Below, piece after piece: positions 61,078 through 64,000 of a DNA stretch of 64,000 nucleotides (positions are counted from its first letter, which is position 1; the number at the start of each line of letters is the position of its first letter). The position numbers and the translations under genes are program-made. The notes beneath the pieces were generated by a model. That model did not search any database, had not been told where the DNA came from, and worked only from the letters and a program-made list of their open reading frames with translations. The DNA lies in NCBI GenBank assembly GCA_001661515.1, contig LUVW01000044.1:62001-126000 (forward strand), given 5' to 3'. This DNA comes from Capniomyces stellatus (Eukaryota > Kickxellomycota > Harpellomycetes > Harpellales > Legeriomycetaceae).

Positions 61078-61266
61078 CGATCGAATTTGATCAAGAAAAG
61101 AGAAATAATGCTGATTCATTCCATTTTCAACAATATTTCTGATAACTTGGACCATGGTTGGCATAAGATAATTGACACTGATAGAAATGGGTGCTATTAA
61201 ACCCATTCGTCAAAGTTGTGTCTGCAGAATATTACGTTGCAGTTATTCAATGACGGTAAAAATATT

Positions 61267-61312
61267 ACCACCACTACTACCACCACTACTATTTCTACCA
61301 CCACTACTGCCA
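61267..61312. repeat. Tandem repeat of CCACCACTACTA
   Basis: Four imperfect units of a 12-bp motif on the plus strand. Confidence 0.8.
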
Positions 61313-62017
61313 ACCCATAGTAACATGATAATTAGTATAACTGCTTTCTTCCAACACACTTCCTGGCTTTGTGCGAGAAACCCAGCATATCCTTCCTTCA
61401 CTTGTCGCTATCAGGTCCCATAAGCCTATCAGGATCAAAGTTCCTAGGCTCGTCTCAAACTTTTTTGTCAAACGAGGGATATGAATTGCTTGGGTTTCAA
61501 TGGTATAATGAAGTTATTTCCTCACCAATACGATAGTATTCCCGTTTTCTGTATTCTCATAGCCGAATTTGATAAAACAGAAAAGCGGACTGTCAACACT
61601 CTTAATTTTGTCCTTTCAGTTCTCTCGAGGGTAGTTGGTAAAAAGGCAATAAGTTTCTAAAGTACAATTCTGAATTGGAAGGAGGAAAAAAGCATATTGA
61701 GCAACAATTGGCCAGTGAATTGCTTTCCTTTAGCGAAATTAATCATTATTGCTTTTTTTTTAAATCGGTACTACTTTTTTTACCGCTATTATTATCGTAA
61801 TCAGTGTCAAGTAAAAAAAGGGCAAACATTGTTTACTATTTCACGAATTCGCTACTTCTTGCTTTTGCTACTAAATCACAGTTAGAATTCCGTCATTAAA
61901 AAAAGGTATCGAATTTCAACTGGGGAATACAAAGATTCTTTTTAAGCTATATAATATCCATCTCGATAATAGAATATACACAAATTCGTATATATCCTAG
62001 TGTAGTTCTTTAACAGA

Positions 62018-63363
62018 ATGAACGAAAGAAAAAGACACTCAGAAAACATTCGCGACGAGGATGCTGAAAAGGGAAAGAAGGCAGCCAGGAATCTACGAAA
62101 TGAGTACCGCAAACTGCTTGAAGAAACGGAGCGTACGTTGATTTTATAACAGTTATCCGCCCTTTTAAAAATATGGCGATGGGTGATTGGCAAGAGCTTG
62201 TGCTTGAATATAAATGTTTGCATGGATGTCCCTGCACACCACACACTACACTCAACTGGTGTGTCAATTAATCAATTGTGCTTTATAAAATAGAAAAGAA
62301 GGTGGAATTGGTTGAGGGGAGCACAGAACTGCTAGTAGCAGAGATCCTCGAGTCGAATAGACTGTTTGAAAGAGGTATAGTTTTGACCATTTAGTTGATA
62401 TTTGGCGATTAGCTTTGAGTTTCGAGGGTTTGAGTAAAGCTGAAGGTAAAACTAAATACTCCTGGACATTAAATGCTAAAACAATAGTCAATAGTACACA
62501 GGATGCAACACTTGATTCGAGGCTGCTAATACTGTCAGCATCTATAGCAGAAAACAAGTCGAGAAAAATGAGAACAGATATAAATACGTTTGATATGGAG
62601 GGGTACATGCGCAAGATACGTCGTAAGCTTTTTGGCCCAAACGCAGATGAAAGAGAGGCAGGTGGCTTCAAGCCGGACTGGCAAAGCTTAGGGGAAACAG
62701 CATCAAAGTATACACGGCGGGCAGCGGGATTGGATGTTCTAAGCGGGCCGTTTAATGGAGAAAAGCCAAAGCAACGAGAAGCTAGAAAGGTCATTTTGAA
62801 AAAGAGTAAATTGGGAGGGAGCGGCGATACAGTGTCAAAGGCGAATGAATTGAGTTTGGCGGGATTTACTAAGCAGGAAAACGAGACAACAAAATGCGTT
62901 AAGCAGATCCACTCGTTGTTGAAGGACCTTGGCGAAATCAATATATTCGAGTTTGTTGTTAACCCAAACTCGTTTTCAGAAACTGTCGAGAATGTGTTTT
63001 ATCTTTCTTTTTTAATTAGGGATGGGATTGTTTTTATCGACAATGGGAGTGGCCAGCCTATGATTGGTAAATTTCGATAGCTATATTCTGCCAATACTGC
63101 AGCTACCGCTCTAACATTGTGTATATTTATGATATTTCGATCGGGTCATAGCATTAACTTTTTCAAATGTGTTATATGGATTTTTTTTTGTGTGTATGGG
63201 TGTGTATGTGTGTACTTTAGCTACCTGTGAACGGCCTGAACAAAGCGACTACAACAACGGACTGAAGAAGAAACAAATAGTTTTTAATATAGACATGGAG
63301 CTGTGGCAAACATTGATTGATACGTACAACATCACCAAATCGATAATACCGTCCAGAAACTAA
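62018..63363 (+). CDS. NSE4: Non-structural maintenance of chromosomes element 4 (SMC5/6 complex kleisin)
   Basis: Kleisin that bridges SMC5 and SMC6 heads with NSE1 and NSE3 in DNA repair. Four exons, 62018-62132, 62294-62374, 62488-63066 and 63221-63363, give 305 residues. Seen: the N-terminal NEYRKLLEETE helix; KLVEG-like linker and ILESNRLFERVNSTQDATLDSRLL, the family's second motif; a basic middle region; the C-terminal winged-helix segment INIFEFVVNPNSFSETVENVFYLSFLIRDGIV; and the end KKKQIVFNIDMELWQTLIDTYNITKSIIPSR. An acceptor at 62412 would instead keep 25 extra in-frame codons before VNSTQDATLDS; the chosen acceptor fits the family better. Confidence 0.9.
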
Positions 63364-64000
63364 TGAACAATATCGTACTTGTCCTGATACTCTTGCATGC
63401 TAAGCACCCTCGACTATGTAGTTTCAGGATGATCGCACTGAGTATTTGTTGACCATTTTCACTTTGTTTTTTTTTTGTTTTTATTAATTGCCTTATTTAT
63501 TAAACATTGACTTTGTAATAAAACCCTCTCACGCTTTAAACTGCCAATGATTAGATAAAATGGCTGTAAACTTTTCAACTTTTTTTGTTACTAATGTTTA
63601 TTGGAGTTTTTTTAATTTTATATTTAATTCGGTCTGATTAATTTACACTTTAAAGATGTTGGATCGAATCCATAACAAAACAAAACAGAATAGTAAAAAA
63701 AGAAAGGATGGAACAGGTGAAAGTTAGAGAGCAATTAGAGTTGAATCATCTGCATTAAACAAGATAGTATACTGTATACTAAAAAAAACATACACTATGT
63801 TCGAATATCACGAACGTTGGAAAAAGTTAAAAAAAAAGGATATACATGTAAACTTGGGCATTGGTAAAAGCAAAAGAAAGTTAGCTCTGTCGGCCCTTAA
63901 TCGAAGCCACTAAATAAAAAAAAAGCAGACGTGAATGCATAGTACTTTTTCAAATTAAATATTCGCAACTGAAATACAAAACGTATAAAATCCAACACTT
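63364..64000. other. Intergenic region to the window end
   Basis: About 640 bp, AT-rich, with T- and A-runs. No gene seen. Confidence 0.6.

Larger units (their letters stand above)
60625..62017. other. Intergenic region with dispersed-repeat copy
   Basis: About 1.4 kb between divergent NAA20 and NSE4. Contains the second copy of the 40-bp repeat and an array of CCACCACTACTA units (about 61267-61312). A 72-codon minus-strand frame at 60988-61206 spans the repeat. Confidence 0.6.

Overview
The window reads as nuclear DNA of an AT-rich filamentous or early-diverging fungus. Genes carry several short introns with GTAAGT-like donors and AG acceptors, there are AT-rich intergenic stretches of 0.3-4 kb, and the gene set is fungal: a Rom2-type RhoGEF with DEP, DH, PH and CNH domains, a GH17 cell-wall glucanase, a YGL114W-like OPT transporter and the mitoribosomal protein mS45/Bot1. 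NIPSNAP, missing from many ascomycete yeasts, next to these fungal families suggests a non-Dikarya lineage such as Kickxellomycotina/Harpellales. That placement is inference from gene content and base composition, not a database result.

Layout. 0-5 kb: a large RhoGEF on the minus strand that runs off the left edge, followed by about 3.9 kb without a supported gene. 9-16 kb (plus strand): a four-exon coiled-coil protein with a C-terminal membrane segment, the mitoribosomal protein mS45, and the nine-exon PP2A methylesterase PPE1/PPME1. 16-20 kb (minus): tRNA-His(GTG), COX12, and an eight-exon PP2C phosphatase whose first intron looks like GC-AG. 20-24 kb: weak candidates only. 24-34 kb (plus): a small basic protein with an N-terminal hydrophobic segment, an intronless 1239-residue single-pass membrane protein, the 3-methyladenine DNA glycosylase MAG1, and an OPT transporter. 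34-36 kb (minus): a five-exon NIPSNAP protein with a 20-nt microexon. 36-41 kb: mostly empty, with a Lys/Ala-rich histone-H1-like protein and a decayed non-LTR retrotransposon tail. 41-47 kb (minus): a GH17 glucanase and a ten-exon HST2-type sirtuin. 49-54 kb (plus): FAD synthetase and CCT7. 54-60.6 kb (minus): LSM7 with an RGG-rich N-terminal extension, RPL3 with an ATG-only first coding exon, NFU1 and the NatB catalytic subunit NAA20. 62-63.4 kb (plus): NSE4 of the SMC5/6 complex.

The genes do not form a pathway. They are housekeeping functions scattered over both strands: translation, protein folding, mRNA decay, mitochondrial Fe-S and respiratory-chain biogenesis, phosphatase control, chromatin and DNA repair, and cell-wall signalling. 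No CRISPR array, plasmid, virus or intact mobile element was seen. The most unusual items are the RGG extension on LSM7, the linker-histone-like protein without a globular domain, the unrecognised 1239-residue membrane protein with repeated SKS motifs, the unrecognised tail-anchored coiled-coil protein, and a 40-bp repeat whose two copies differ only by C/T transitions. Exon structures were worked out by hand from phase, splice signals and family conservation; each multi-exon model below sums to a whole number of codons.
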